In this document: in pieces, positions 19,189 to 27,251 of the stretch | Layout of the letters: each line of letters opens with the position of its first letter | Position numbering within the stretch: the stretch's first letter is position 1 | DNA from: Starkeya sp. ORNL1 | Lineage (GTDB): Bacteria > Pseudomonadota > Alphaproteobacteria > Rhizobiales > Xanthobacteraceae | Reading direction: 5' to 3' | Length of the DNA stretch: 64,000 nucleotides | NCBI RefSeq assembly: GCF_012971745.1 | Contig: NZ_CP048834.1 | Location: 4,216,001-4,280,000, forward strand | Notes under the pieces: model-generated | What the model was told of the DNA's origin: nothing | Database searches by the model: none | The model's input: the letters and a program-made list of their open reading frames with translations, nothing else | Program-made: the position numbers and the translations under genes

Positions 19189-20007
19189 ATGAGCGTCGAC
19201 ACGACAACCGTCCTCACCGAACGCCTCGCGAGGCGCGGCGTGCGCATCTTCTCGGCGGCGGTGCTGATCTTCCTGGTCGCGCCGGTGCTCATCGTCATTC
19301 CGCTCTCGTTCAACCAGAGCACCTATTTCTCCTATCCGATGACCGGCGCGACGCTGGGCTGGTACGAGACCATCTTCTCCTCCGCGGAATGGCGGGCAGC
19401 CATCGTCAACAGCTTCGTCATCGGACTGAGCGCGACGGCGATCGCGACGGTGCTCGGCACGCTGGCGGCGATCGGCATCAGCCGACCCAGCTTTCCGTTC
19501 CGCGGGCTGATCGTGCCGATCCTCATCGCTCCAATGATCATCCCGATCGTTATCGTCGCTGTCAGCCTCTATCTGGTGTTTGCGCCCCTCCAGCTGATCA
19601 ACACACATCTCGGCGTGGTCCTTGCCCATGCCGCGCTCGGTACGCCTTTCGTGGTCATAACCGTCACTGCGCGGCTGATGGCGTTCGACAACAATCTCTC
19701 GCGCGCGGCGGCAGGGCTTGGTGCTTCGCCCTGGACCTCGTTCCGGCGGGTGATGCTGCCGCAGATCCTCCCGGGCGTCGCAACCGGGAGCATCTTCGCC
19801 TTCGCGACCTCGTTCGACGAGGTGGTGGTGATCCTCTTCATCGGCGGCACCGAGCAGCGCACCATTCCGCGCCAGATGTGGGCGGGCATACGCGACCAGA
19901 TCAACCCGACCATACTGGCGATGGCCGGGCTGCTGACGATATTCGCTATTGTACTGTTCCTGGCGATCGGCTGGCTGCAGGGGCGCAACAGCGCCCCGAG
20001 CCGCTGA
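19189..20007 (+). CDS. PotC-type permease
   Basis: A 272-residue permease with about six membrane helices, SFNQSTYFSYPMTGATLGWY near the N-terminus (typical of PotC) and an EAA loop (RAAAGLGASPWTSFRRVMLPQ). It begins 21 bases after the PotB-type gene and closes the importer operon. It converges on the ferredoxin reductase gene with only 7 bases between stop codons, leaving no room for separate terminators. Confidence 0.92.
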   Translation: MSVDTTTVLTERLARRGVRIFSAAVLIFLVAPVLIVIPLSFNQSTYFSYPMTGATLGWYETIFSSAEWRAAIVNSFVIGLSATAIATVLGTLAAIGISRPSFPFRGLIVPILIAPMIIPIVIVAVSLYLVFAPLQLINTHLGVVLAHAALGTPFVVITVTARLMAFDNNLSRAAAGLGASPWTSFRRVMLPQILPGVATGSIFAFATSFDEVVVILFIGGTEQRTIPRQMWAGIRDQINPTILAMAGLLTIFAIVLFLAIGWLQGRNSAPSR

Positions 20008-20014
20008 GGCGCAT

Positions 20015-21235
20015 TCAGCCGCGCGGTGGCAGCATCGCCGAAAGCGGAAGGTCGGCGTTGGCGACGTCCCGCCGGGCCGGGCTGACGCCGGCAGCGAGCA
20101 GGCGACGTCCGATCATGTAGCTCGAAGGATCGTTGATGGCGTCGACCGCGAGCAATTCCTCGCCACGGAAGTACCAGATCGACTTCGCGTCGCCACGCTG
20201 GCCCGGCCGCACCACAATGGAATCGTGGTCGTGGCCGATGCCCACGATCTGCAGCTTGGTATCGTACTGATCAGACCAGAACCAGGGCACCGGCGCATAG
20301 GCGCGCTGCCCGCCGGACAGGTTGGACGCGGCGATCTCGCCCTGGTCGCTGGCGTTCTGCACGGATTCGAGCCGCACAGTCCGCCCGCCGAGCGGAAAGC
20401 TCGCGCAATCGCCCGCCGCGAGGATATTCGGGTCGGCGGTACGGCAGCCGGCGTCGACGACGATACCGTTCGCCGTCTCAAGGCTCGCATGCGCGGCCAG
20501 CTCCGCATTGGCGAGGCCGCCGATGCCGATGACGACGAGGTCGACCTCGTGCTCCGAGCCATCGGAGAGGATCGCGCGCTGCACCCGCTCCGCGCCGCTC
20601 AGCGCATCGAGGCCCGTCGCTTCGCGTATCTCGACGCCGCGCGCCGCGTGCATGGTGCGGAAGTGTTCGGCAGTGGTCGCGGAGGCGACACGACCGAGAA
20701 TGCGCGCGCCCGCCTCGAGGAGCAGCACGGAAAGTCCGCGGCTGCGCGCTGCTGCGGCGACCTCAAGGCCGAGATAGCCGCCGCCGACGACCAGCAGGCG
20801 CCGACCCGGCCGGAATTCGGCCTGCAGGCGCGCCGCGTCCGTCAGCGAACGCAGTGTATGGACGCCCGCGAGATCGCCCCCGGCTTCGCGGCCGAGCGGC
20901 CGGGCGCGGCTTCCCAGGCAGAGCACCAGCTGGTCGTAGGCGAGCTGCTCGCCGTTGCGGAGCACGAGGCGGCCCTCGCGTCGCGAGATTTCCTCGACGC
21001 CGGCCCCGAGGCGCAGGTCGACACCGTCGTACCAGGATGCCGGGCGGATCAGAAGGTTCTCGATCGAGATTTCCTCCGCCAGGCAGCTCTTGGAGAGTGG
21101 CGGACGCCGGTAGGGCAGGTGCTCCTCGTCGCCGACGAGCACGATCGGCCGGGTGGCGTCCGCGGAGCGCAACGCGGCAATACATGAAACGGCGGCCTGC
21201 CCGGCGCCGATGATGACCACGCGACCGTCCATCAT
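20015..21235 (-). CDS. FAD-dependent ferredoxin reductase (rubredoxin/putidaredoxin reductase type)
   Basis: A 406-residue flavoprotein that passes electrons from NAD(P)H to the adjacent ferredoxin. The N-terminal FAD-binding motif is VVIIGAGQAAVSCIAALR, the NAD(P)H-binding motif is LLVVGGGYLGLEVAAAARSRG, and the second FAD motif is NILAAGDCASFP; the C-terminal domain carries VPWFWSDQYDTKLQIVG, typical of the BenC-independent, Rieske class with adrenodoxin-like partners. The ATG at 21235 overlaps the ferredoxin stop (ATGA). It is the electron-entry protein for the two Rieske oxygenases upstream. Confidence 0.93.
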   Translation of the reverse strand: MMDGRVVIIGAGQAAVSCIAALRSADATRPIVLVGDEEHLPYRRPPLSKSCLAEEISIENLLIRPASWYDGVDLRLGAGVEEISRREGRLVLRNGEQLAYDQLVLCLGSRARPLGREAGGDLAGVHTLRSLTDAARLQAEFRPGRRLLVVGGGYLGLEVAAAARSRGLSVLLLEAGARILGRVASATTAEHFRTMHAARGVEIREATGLDALSGAERVQRAILSDGSEHEVDLVVIGIGGLANAELAAHASLETANGIVVDAGCRTADPNILAAGDCASFPLGGRTVRLESVQNASDQGEIAASNLSGGQRAYAPVPWFWSDQYDTKLQIVGIGHDHDSIVVRPGQRGDAKSIWYFRGEELLAVDAINDPSSYMIGRRLLAAGVSPARRDVANADLPLSAMLPPRG

Positions 21236-21552
21236 GCCGGCCCCGGAACGTCGAGGACGAGCCCATCGAGCTCGGCCCGCGCAAGGATCTGGCAGCTCAG
21301 CCGGCTGGTAGGCGTGCGCTCGCCATCGATCATGTCGAGCATCTCGTCCTCCATGATGCCGGGCGAGCCGAGCCGCTCCGCCCATGCAAGATCGGTCGCG
21401 ACGTGGCAAGTGGCGCAGGCGAGCGCGCCGCCGCAATCGCCGTGGATGCCGCGAACGCCCGCGGCCACCGCGGCCTCCATCAGGTTCGTGCCGGTGGCGA
21501 CATCCGCGCTGGTCTCGGTGCCATCGGCGCTAAGCCAGGTTATTTGGGGCAT
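21232..21552 (-). CDS. [2Fe-2S] ferredoxin, adrenodoxin type
   Basis: A 106-residue ferredoxin. Cysteines 40, 46, 49 and 87 give the C-x5-C-x2-C-x37-C ligand set of the adrenodoxin/putidaredoxin family (GDCGGALACATC then LSCQ). The ATG at 21552 has GGGAG 8 bases upstream. It shuttles electrons from the overlapping reductase gene product to the Rieske oxygenases encoded upstream. A frame extends 24 codons further upstream, but without a ribosome site. Confidence 0.93.
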   Translation of the reverse strand: MPQITWLSADGTETSADVATGTNLMEAAVAAGVRGIHGDCGGALACATCHVATDLAWAERLGSPGIMEDEMLDMIDGERTPTSRLSCQILARAELDGLVLDVPGPA

Positions 21553-21642
21553 CAGGATACTCCCTGGGTCGTGTCGCAAGGCATGCGCCATCGCCTCCGT
21601 CGGTGACGGCCGAGATTTCAGCAATGGGCTGACAGGCGGTCT

Positions 21643-22815
21643 CTAGGTCGCAACAAAGGCCACGACGTTCCGCTCGCTTGCGGGCGCTGCGTCCGGCAGC
21701 TGCCGGCCGAGATAGCGGTAGAAGTCCCAGATCGTGCCTTCATAGTCGCGGGGCGCCAGCGGTCCCGATGGGGCAAAGCGGGAGGAGAGGGCGCGCTGCA
21801 TCTTCTCCAGCTTCTCGCGATCCTCGCGATTGACCTCGTGCCACAGCGCGATCCGGCTTTCGAGCTCGTCCTGGGTGAGTTCGTCACTATGGGTCGACAT
21901 CGTCCAACGCACCCGGATGCGGTCGACAGCCAGCGGCTGGATCGAGAGCGAGACCAGCAGTGTCGCTGCCTGGCTGGCGATCTGGGTGGGGAACAGGCAG
22001 AACAGCGTGGAGCGCCGGCGCTCCTCTTCGCTGAGGCCGGGCGCGCCCAAGCCCCGCGCCGCCGCCGTTTCGGGATAGTTGGCGCAATAGGAGGTGAAGG
22101 CGTCATCCGACATCGACTTCCGGCTGAGGCCGGTCGGCGTATACGGATGCAGCGTCTCCGGATGCACCACCGAGAGATGGTAAGCCTCCATGAAGTTCTC
22201 CACGAGGCACTTCCAGTTGGTCTGCCACTCCTCCTCGAAGGTGCGCACGATCCGCATCCCGGCGGTTTCGTAATTGGCGAGCAATTGTCCGAGCTGTCCG
22301 AGCCGCGGGCTCAGCGGGCGGGCCTCCGGATCGAGATTGGCATAGATGAAGCCGTTCCAGATCTCGCTTCGAAACGAGGGCAGGCTGCAGGTTTCCTCGG
22401 TCACGCCCTTGTCGCGCATGCGCGGTGCGTTGATCAGCTCGCCGGCGCGGCCATAGCTCCAGGCGTGGTAGGAACAGACGAAACGCCGCGTCGAGCCGGA
22501 GTTCTCGGCGAGCGGCATGCCGCGATGGCGGCAGAGGTTGGTCAGCACCCGCACGACGCCATCGTCGCCGCGCACCACCAGCAGCGGCTCGTTGAACAAT
22601 CGTGTGGTGAAGTAGTCGCCGGGCTTCGGGATCTCGTCGGCCCGGCCGAGGCAGTGCCATTCCCTAGCGAGGAAGGTTTCCACCTCATACCTGAAATAGT
22701 CGGGATCGGTGTAGAAGCGGCCCGGCAGGCATTGCGCCCCGTGCTCGGGGAGCGCGGCGACCGCCCGCAACGTCTCGTTCATCGTGGCGATATCGGAGAG
22801 CGCACCGATTGCCAT
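21643..22815 (-). CDS. Rieske non-heme iron oxygenase, alpha subunit (second of pair)
   Basis: A 390-residue oxygenase. The Rieske cluster ligands are C95-R-H97 and C114-S-Y-H117; the catalytic iron motif is ENFMEAYHLSVVH. No beta subunit gene is present, so it belongs to the alpha-only type such as glycine-betaine, stachydrine or carnitine oxygenases, which demethylate quaternary amines. The ATG at 22815 lies 4 bases after the stop of the other oxygenase and has GGAG upstream, so they are coupled. It shares the general layout of its neighbour but differs in length and many residues, so they probably act on different intermediates or as a hetero-oligomer. Confidence 0.9.
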   Translation of the reverse strand: MAIGALSDIATMNETLRAVAALPEHGAQCLPGRFYTDPDYFRYEVETFLAREWHCLGRADEIPKPGDYFTTRLFNEPLLVVRGDDGVVRVLTNLCRHRGMPLAENSGSTRRFVCSYHAWSYGRAGELINAPRMRDKGVTEETCSLPSFRSEIWNGFIYANLDPEARPLSPRLGQLGQLLANYETAGMRIVRTFEEEWQTNWKCLVENFMEAYHLSVVHPETLHPYTPTGLSRKSMSDDAFTSYCANYPETAAARGLGAPGLSEEERRRSTLFCLFPTQIASQAATLLVSLSIQPLAVDRIRVRWTMSTHSDELTQDELESRIALWHEVNREDREKLEKMQRALSSRFAPSGPLAPRDYEGTIWDFYRYLGRQLPDAAPASERNVVAFVAT

Positions 22816-22819
22816 TGCC

Positions 22820-23974
22820 TCACTCCGCCGCAAGAGCGAAGGAGCGATCGAAGCCGGTGGCCCGGTCGGCGATGTAGTGCATGAAGTCGTAGATCGGGCG
22901 CTCCAGATAGGACAGATGGCCGGCCCGCGCCGCGCCAGCGTTCATGCCCCGGAACACCTTCTCGGTGCAGCCGCGGTCTTCGACATTCACCTCGTCCAGC
23001 AGGTTCTTGAGCGTCGCCACATATTCGCCGGCGCGCGGATCGGCCATGAATTCCGGCGACAGCCCGCCCCCGAACACCATCGCCACCTGGCCGGTGCCCT
23101 TCGGGTGGAGGGACAGGTACCAGAAATAGCCGGGGGTCAGCGTGATGAGGTGGCTGGGATAGAGGGCGAGCAGGGCAGTGGTCTTGCGCCAGCGTCCTTC
23201 GAGGCGGGTATTGTCCGGGTGCGCATTGCCGATCGGCAGCGACGCCTCCTTGGTGATCCAGTGATAGTTGAAGGCGGCCAGACCCGGGGGACACTCCATC
23301 TCTTCGAGCTTTGAGTGGCCGCCCACGGTGCCCGCATGGCAAACCGGCAGGTGGTAGCTCTCCATGAAATTCTCGGCGAGTACCTTCCAGTTCGTGTCCC
23401 ACACATGGGTCTCGCGGAAGCACTCCACGTAGTCTTCCATCTGGTACTGGGCGATCATCTCTTCCAGCGGGCGCAGCGCAGAGGCGACGCTCGGACGATC
23501 CTTGTCGAGGGTGATGTAGATCCAGCCGAGCCATTCCTCGCAGCGGATCGACGGCAGGACGTAGTCGTCCTTGCAGAAGCCGGTGGTCTCAGTCATGAAC
23601 GGCGCCCCTCGCAGGTGGCCGTCGAGGCCATAGGTCCAGGCGTGATAGGGGCAGACGATCGCACGCTTGTTGCCGGAGCCTTCCAGCAGAGTAGACATGC
23701 GATGCAGGCAGACATTGGAGAAGGCGCGCAACTGGCCGTCCTTGTCGCGCAGCACCATGACCGGCTGGCCGGCAAGCTCGTAGGTAAGATAGTCGCCAGC
23801 ATTGGCGAGCCCATTCGAGCGGCCGACGCAAATCCATTCCTTCGAGAAGATCGTCTCGATCTCGCGGGCAAGGAATTCCGGGCTCGTATACACGCTCGGC
23901 GGCATCGCGCGCGCATCCTCGAACGGCCGGCCGGCGGTCTCGATCAACTCGGCGACGGGCTGGGCTAGCGACAT
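22820..23974 (-). CDS. Rieske non-heme iron oxygenase, alpha subunit (first of pair)
   Basis: A 384-residue oxygenase with Rieske ligands C89-L-H91 and C108-P-Y-H111 and iron-binding motif ENFMESYHLPVCH. As with its neighbour, no beta subunit exists nearby. The closest kind I recognise is the GbcA/Stc2 group acting on N-methylated compounds. Starts at 23974 and 23983 are both in frame; GAGG sits 9 bases before the former. It heads a four-gene operon (two oxygenases, ferredoxin, ferredoxin reductase) and is divergent from a LysR gene, which probably regulates it. Confidence 0.9.
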   Translation of the reverse strand: MSLAQPVAELIETAGRPFEDARAMPPSVYTSPEFLAREIETIFSKEWICVGRSNGLANAGDYLTYELAGQPVMVLRDKDGQLRAFSNVCLHRMSTLLEGSGNKRAIVCPYHAWTYGLDGHLRGAPFMTETTGFCKDDYVLPSIRCEEWLGWIYITLDKDRPSVASALRPLEEMIAQYQMEDYVECFRETHVWDTNWKVLAENFMESYHLPVCHAGTVGGHSKLEEMECPPGLAAFNYHWITKEASLPIGNAHPDNTRLEGRWRKTTALLALYPSHLITLTPGYFWYLSLHPKGTGQVAMVFGGGLSPEFMADPRAGEYVATLKNLLDEVNVEDRGCTEKVFRGMNAGAARAGHLSYLERPIYDFMHYIADRATGFDRSFALAAE

Positions 23975-24083
23975 GGCGGACATCCTCGTCTTCGCAATAG
24001 AGCCGAGCCTTGTTCCGGTCGAACTGGCGTGTGCTCGAGAACCAGATTGAACTTTTTTTAAGATAGGTGAAAACTCAAATATC

Positions 24084-24098
24084 CTTGGTTTAGACAAG
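24084..24098. promoter_or_regulatory. LysR-type box (T-N11-A) before the second LysR gene
   Basis: CTTG-GTTTAGA-CAAG at 24084-24098 is a dyad containing T-N11-A, located 7 bases before the LysR ATG in an AT-rich divergent promoter region. It fits the usual autoregulatory and divergent-activation site. Confidence 0.5.
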
Positions 24099-24105
24099 CT
24101 CGAAT

Positions 24106-25026
24106 ATGGTTCGTTATACGCTGCGCCAATGCACTTATTTCCGCGCCGTCGCCGAGCATGGCGGCATCGCGCAGGCAGCGCGTGCCCTCAATATCTCGCA
24201 GCCTTCAGTGGCGCAGGCGCTGGACAAGCTTGAGGGCGTGACCGGCCTCGTGCTGTTCGACCGCCACCACGCGCGAGGGCTGACGTTGACCCTTCAGGGG
24301 CGCATCTTCCTTCAGCACGTGACCAGCCTTGAACAGCAGGCGCAGCAGGTCGAGCGCGAGGCTTCGGCCCTGGCGGCAGAGGCCGCGGGCGAGATCCGGC
24401 TCGGCGTTTTCTGGACGCTGTCGCCCTTCTATGCCGCCGGCCTCATTCGCGCCTTCGCCGACGAGGCGCCAGGCGTTATCGTCCGCCAGCGAGAGATGTC
24501 GCTGGCCGATCTCGCGCACTCCCTCAGGGAGGGCTCGATCGATCTGGCGCTCACCTATGATCGCGGAGGGGAGCCCGATGGGCTGGCGTTCGTCGAACTC
24601 GCCGCGCTCCGGCCGATGGTCGTGCTCGCCGCCGGCCATCGGCTCGCTGGCCGCTGCTCGGTCGATCTCGCGGAGTTGGCCGATGAGCCTTATGTGATGC
24701 TCGATGGCCCGGGGAGCCGCAGCTATTTCGAGGGACTGCTGGACGAAATCGGTATCAGCCCGCGCATCTCGTACATCTCCACCTCGCTGGAATCGGTACG
24801 CAGCGCGGTCGCGGCGGGCTTCGGCTTCACGCTGCTGGTGATGCGCCCGCCGTCCCCGATCACCTATGACGGAGGGAGGGTGGAGACCCTCCAGATCGAC
24901 AATAATGTGCGTCCGCTGCGCATTGTGCTCGCCTCGCGCGATGGCGCTCACCGCGGGCTCATACTTCGGCGGTTCACTGACCATGCGGTCGCGTATTTCG
25001 CGTCCCGCCAGGGAACGCGAGCATAG
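24106..25026 (+). CDS. LysR-type transcriptional regulator
   Basis: A 306-residue LysR protein: helix-turn-helix RYTLRQCTYFRAVAEHGGI then ARALNISQPSVAQALDKLEG, followed by the effector-binding domain (AGEIRLGVFWTLSPFYAAGL). It is transcribed away from the two Rieske oxygenases and most likely activates them in response to substrate. It resembles the LysR at 11885 in its DNA-binding part, suggesting a duplication within the island and possible cross-talk between the two operons. Confidence 0.92.
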   Translation: MVRYTLRQCTYFRAVAEHGGIAQAARALNISQPSVAQALDKLEGVTGLVLFDRHHARGLTLTLQGRIFLQHVTSLEQQAQQVEREASALAAEAAGEIRLGVFWTLSPFYAAGLIRAFADEAPGVIVRQREMSLADLAHSLREGSIDLALTYDRGGEPDGLAFVELAALRPMVVLAAGHRLAGRCSVDLAELADEPYVMLDGPGSRSYFEGLLDEIGISPRISYISTSLESVRSAVAAGFGFTLLVMRPPSPITYDGGRVETLQIDNNVRPLRIVLASRDGAHRGLILRRFTDHAVAYFASRQGTRA

Positions 25027-25327
25027 TGCGCAGGGCATTGTCGCTCGCGCCAGCGCGCCTGTGGTGACGAGTTGTCCCCGTTCGCCGGGGGCCGCCTATG
25101 GCCCGAGCCTGCGATGGTTCTTGAAAGCACGCGAGTCGAAATGCGGTCCAAATGCCGGAGCGACCGCAGCCGATGCTCGCCGCCAAAACGGGGACGTCCA
25201 GCCCGCCTAAGGAGTGGAGTGAGCAGTTCTTTTCAGAACGAAGGCGCCAGATGGCGGGTAATGTCGGTGGCTGCGGTCCATTGCAGCCGGTCCATCATTC
25301 CTGGGTACATGCGTCGGTTGGCCGGCC
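25027..25327. other. Intergenic stretch without a gene
   Basis: Nothing coding is supported. The short overlapping frames here lack ribosome sites and family resemblance. It marks the boundary between the catabolic island and a gene-poor stretch. Confidence 0.5.
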
Positions 25328-25585
25328 GCGCAAGAACAGCTTGGTTCGGCCTACGGCGCCGGAGCTCAGGGTTTAACGCCGGACAACGAGATCGCGAAGT
25401 ATTGGCTGTTCAAAGCGGCCGAGCAGGGAAATGCTGCTGCGCAGGGCGCCATGGGAAGGATCTATCTCGATGGCCAAGGCGGAACACCCGACCGCCAAAA
25501 AGCAAACGAATGGTTCCGAAAAGCTGCCGCTCAGGGAAACGCGCGCGCGATCGAAAGCCTCAAAATGCTCGGTGTAGCTTTATGA
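25328..25585 (+). pseudogene. Sel1-repeat protein remnant
   Basis: Read from GCG at 25328 to TGA at 25585, the 85 codons encode at least two Sel1 (SLR, TPR-like) repeats: AQEQLGSAYGAGAQGLTPDN, then AKYWLFKAAEQGNAAAQGAM, GRIYLDGQG and ANEWFRKAAAQGNARAIESL. The frame is closed upstream by TAA at 25259-25261 and contains no ATG or GTG start with a ribosome site before the repeats, so this is the C-terminal remnant of a longer gene whose front has been lost or frameshifted. Sel1 proteins are scaffold proteins, often exported or membrane-linked. Confidence 0.7.
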
Positions 25586-25688
25586 GGCCGAGCATCCACT
25601 GGCGCGGACGAAAGGGATTGCAGGTGAGCCCCCTCGCGGCCCGAGCCGCGCCTTGCCCATGCTATGGGGGCGGCTCGGAGGTCGCGGC

Positions 25689-25883
25689 TCATTTGTCGGC
25701 TTCGAGCATGGACTCTACGGCGCCAATAGCGACTTCGAGGTCAGCAATCTTCCGCAGCGCGTTGTCGGACGGGATGGTGCCTGCGTCAGCCGCGGACACG
25801 ATGAGTTCGTGCTGGGCCCGGAGCAGGCGGGCTCGAAGGGCAGTCAGTTTTTCTTGCATGATTTCGTCTGGAGAGGTTGCCAC
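25689..25883 (-). CDS. Small coiled-coil hypothetical protein
   Basis: A 64-residue, mostly helical protein (EIMQEKLTALRARLLRAQHE, then NALRKIADLEVAIGAVESML) with heptad-like spacing, no signal peptide and no membrane segment. The frame starts with GTG at 25883; ATG at 25859 is an alternative. No clear ribosome site is seen. I do not recognise the family; it may be a dimerising small regulatory protein. It converges on the Sel1 remnant. Confidence 0.45.
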   Translation of the reverse strand: MATSPDEIMQEKLTALRARLLRAQHELIVSAADAGTIPSDNALRKIADLEVAIGAVESMLEADK

Positions 25884-26009
25884 GGCTAGCCAGCCTATCG
25901 CGATGCGCTGCTGCGTCGATATGCAACTGCTTAAAAATTAGAAATATCCCCATCATTCCAGAGGAAAGTTCAAGCACCGAACTGTCACCGTTCCATGCGA
26001 TACTGCTGC

Positions 26010-26107
26010 AATGCGGGGCGCGATTGGCGTCGCGCCCGCTGCCCTCCTTGGGCGTTTCCTCCCTAGACTTGGGCCGCTCCGCTTGCGTGAGCGGCCCCTT
26101 TCTTTTT
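26010..26107 (+). ncRNA. Candidate trans-acting small RNA with two anti-Shine-Dalgarno CCTCC boxes
   Basis: The stretch has the layout of an Hfq-type small RNA. A perfect 8-base 5' hairpin (GGGCGCGA/TCGCGCCC, 26016-26037) is followed by an unstructured segment with CCTCC at 26043-26047 and 26058-26062 (within TTTCCTCCCTAGACTT), then a strong terminator. The CCTCC loops are complementary to ribosome binding sites, as in the MmgR/suhB (alpha-r8) and similar alphaproteobacterial RNAs, which it resembles from memory. A GATACT at 25999-26004 could be the -10 box; no good -35 was found. No coding frame explains the structure. Confidence 0.55.
26071..26107 (+). terminator. Rho-independent terminator of the candidate small RNA
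   Basis: A 9-base stem GGGCCGCTC/GAGCGGCCC (26071-26079, 26089-26097) with a 9-base loop is followed by CTTTCTTTTT. It is the clearest intrinsic terminator in the window, yet no protein gene ends just before it. Confidence 0.85.
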
Positions 26108-26213
26108 GGGCGCGTCGCCTGGAGCGAGGAGCGTCACGTGTCCTGGAGCGAAGAGAGCCTCATGCAGGCATCGGCTAAGCGTGCCCGCCGATGCCCTTTG
26201 ACACGCCCACTCT

Positions 26214-26630
26214 TCAATCCACAAAGGATCGACCAATGGCCGCCTCAGGCGCCGACTTCTCCACACGCGAATCCGCAGGCAGCTGCAGTACGTGCGCAAT
26301 CTGCCCTTGGGTCAAACGCGTGAGCAGGACAATTCTCCCGTCGGCAAACTCCAGCGCATCATGATGCGCGCGTGGTGTGTTCTAATTGATATGGCGGAAC
26401 CGAGCGACGCTCTGGTTGACTTTACGGGTCGAAAAGAAGGCAATCCGCCCTTCGAATTCGACCGGCTTATCGAAGGCCAGTTCCGTTCCAGGGAGCAGGC
26501 ACACCGCAACTTCCGGCTCACCGGCAGCGGCGAAGCCGCGCGTTCCCGAGTTCGGAAAGAGGCTCGAAACCAGTTTGTCTCCGACCTTGGCTGGTCGAGA
26601 GGCGACAGACTCAAGGCTGTAATCGCACAT
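26214..26630 (-). pseudogene. Conserved hypothetical gene (MCDYSL family) interrupted by an in-frame amber codon
   Basis: The ATG at 26630 has a perfect GAGGAGG site 6 bases upstream and opens an 82-residue frame (MCDYSLESVASRPAKVGDKL ... VARFRHIN) that stops at TAG, 26382-26384. The same frame then continues for 55 more codons (NTPRAHHDALEFADGRIVLL, VLQLPADSRV) to TGA at 26214-26216. From memory, Bradyrhizobium homologues of about 130-140 residues read through this point with a leucine (RFRQVNL then HHDALEF), so the TAG looks like a single-base change from TTG. Either the protein is truncated to 82 residues or the amber is read through. The function of the family is unknown. Confidence 0.7.
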
Positions 26631-26993
26631 GGAAGGCCTCCTCTGGCTGGGTAGCCAGGGCTGGCTACCCTTCCGGGAACCACAATTCCACATGAGGTGG
26701 GCAAACCTGTGTCGCAGCGGGCAGCGTGCGGTCGGGCTCGCTGCGGCTGCTGCGTCCCAAGCGTTCGGGCCGCGCCTTGCTGTGGCGCGCTGGAAAAGCG
26801 CCGCCGGCCGATGAAGGCATGGGAGGATTATGCGACCGGCGCCGCCTTGGACAACGTCGTGCCGATACTCGAGGGATGACCGGCAGGAAATCTGGCTTAC
26901 GGGTGCATCCCTGCTGCATTTGCCAATGTTGCTACGGTTCTCGATGGTCTCAAGAACCGTAGCAAATGTAGCGGCTATGCTGCCGCATAGGCG

Positions 26994-27251
26994 TTACCGA
27001 CAGACGCGAACACCATTGACGTAGCGGCAGCGTGGCGTCACCGGGACAACGACGACGGGGCGAGGCGCCACCACTACCGGCGCAACCACCACCGGCGCGG
27101 CCACGACCGGGCGGCGGACGACTACGGCGCCGTTTGGCCCCGCGCAGCCCGCCCTTACTACGCCGCGCGCGCACGTGACGGCACTCGCCTCAGTGGAGGC
27201 GACTGCCGTGATGGCAAGAAGTGTACAAACCAGCGCAATCGAATAATTCAT
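26994..27251 (-). CDS. Small secreted valine/proline-rich protein
   Basis: An 85-residue precursor. The signal peptide (MNYSIALVCTLLAITAVAST) should be cleaved near EASA-VTC. The mature part has CARGVVRAGCAGPNGAVVV, then repeated VVVAP/RPVVV units and a C-terminal CRYVNGVRVC, giving two probable disulfides. Similar small exported proteins are common in Bradyrhizobium and relatives, with no established function. Its ATG shares one base with the stop of the preceding small gene (TGATG), pointing to translational coupling. Confidence 0.7.
   Translation of the reverse strand: MNYSIALVCTLLAITAVASTEASAVTCARGVVRAGCAGPNGAVVVRRPVVAAPVVVAPVVVAPRPVVVVPVTPRCRYVNGVRVCR

Noticed and set aside
25981..26004. 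A complete sigma-70 promoter for the candidate small RNA.
   Set aside because: GATACT fits a -10 box, but nothing resembling a -35 box lies 16-18 bases before it.
26312..26704. An overlapping 130-codon minus-strand frame over the amber-interrupted gene.
   Set aside because: The overlapping frame with the perfect ribosome site and homology at 26630 is the real one.
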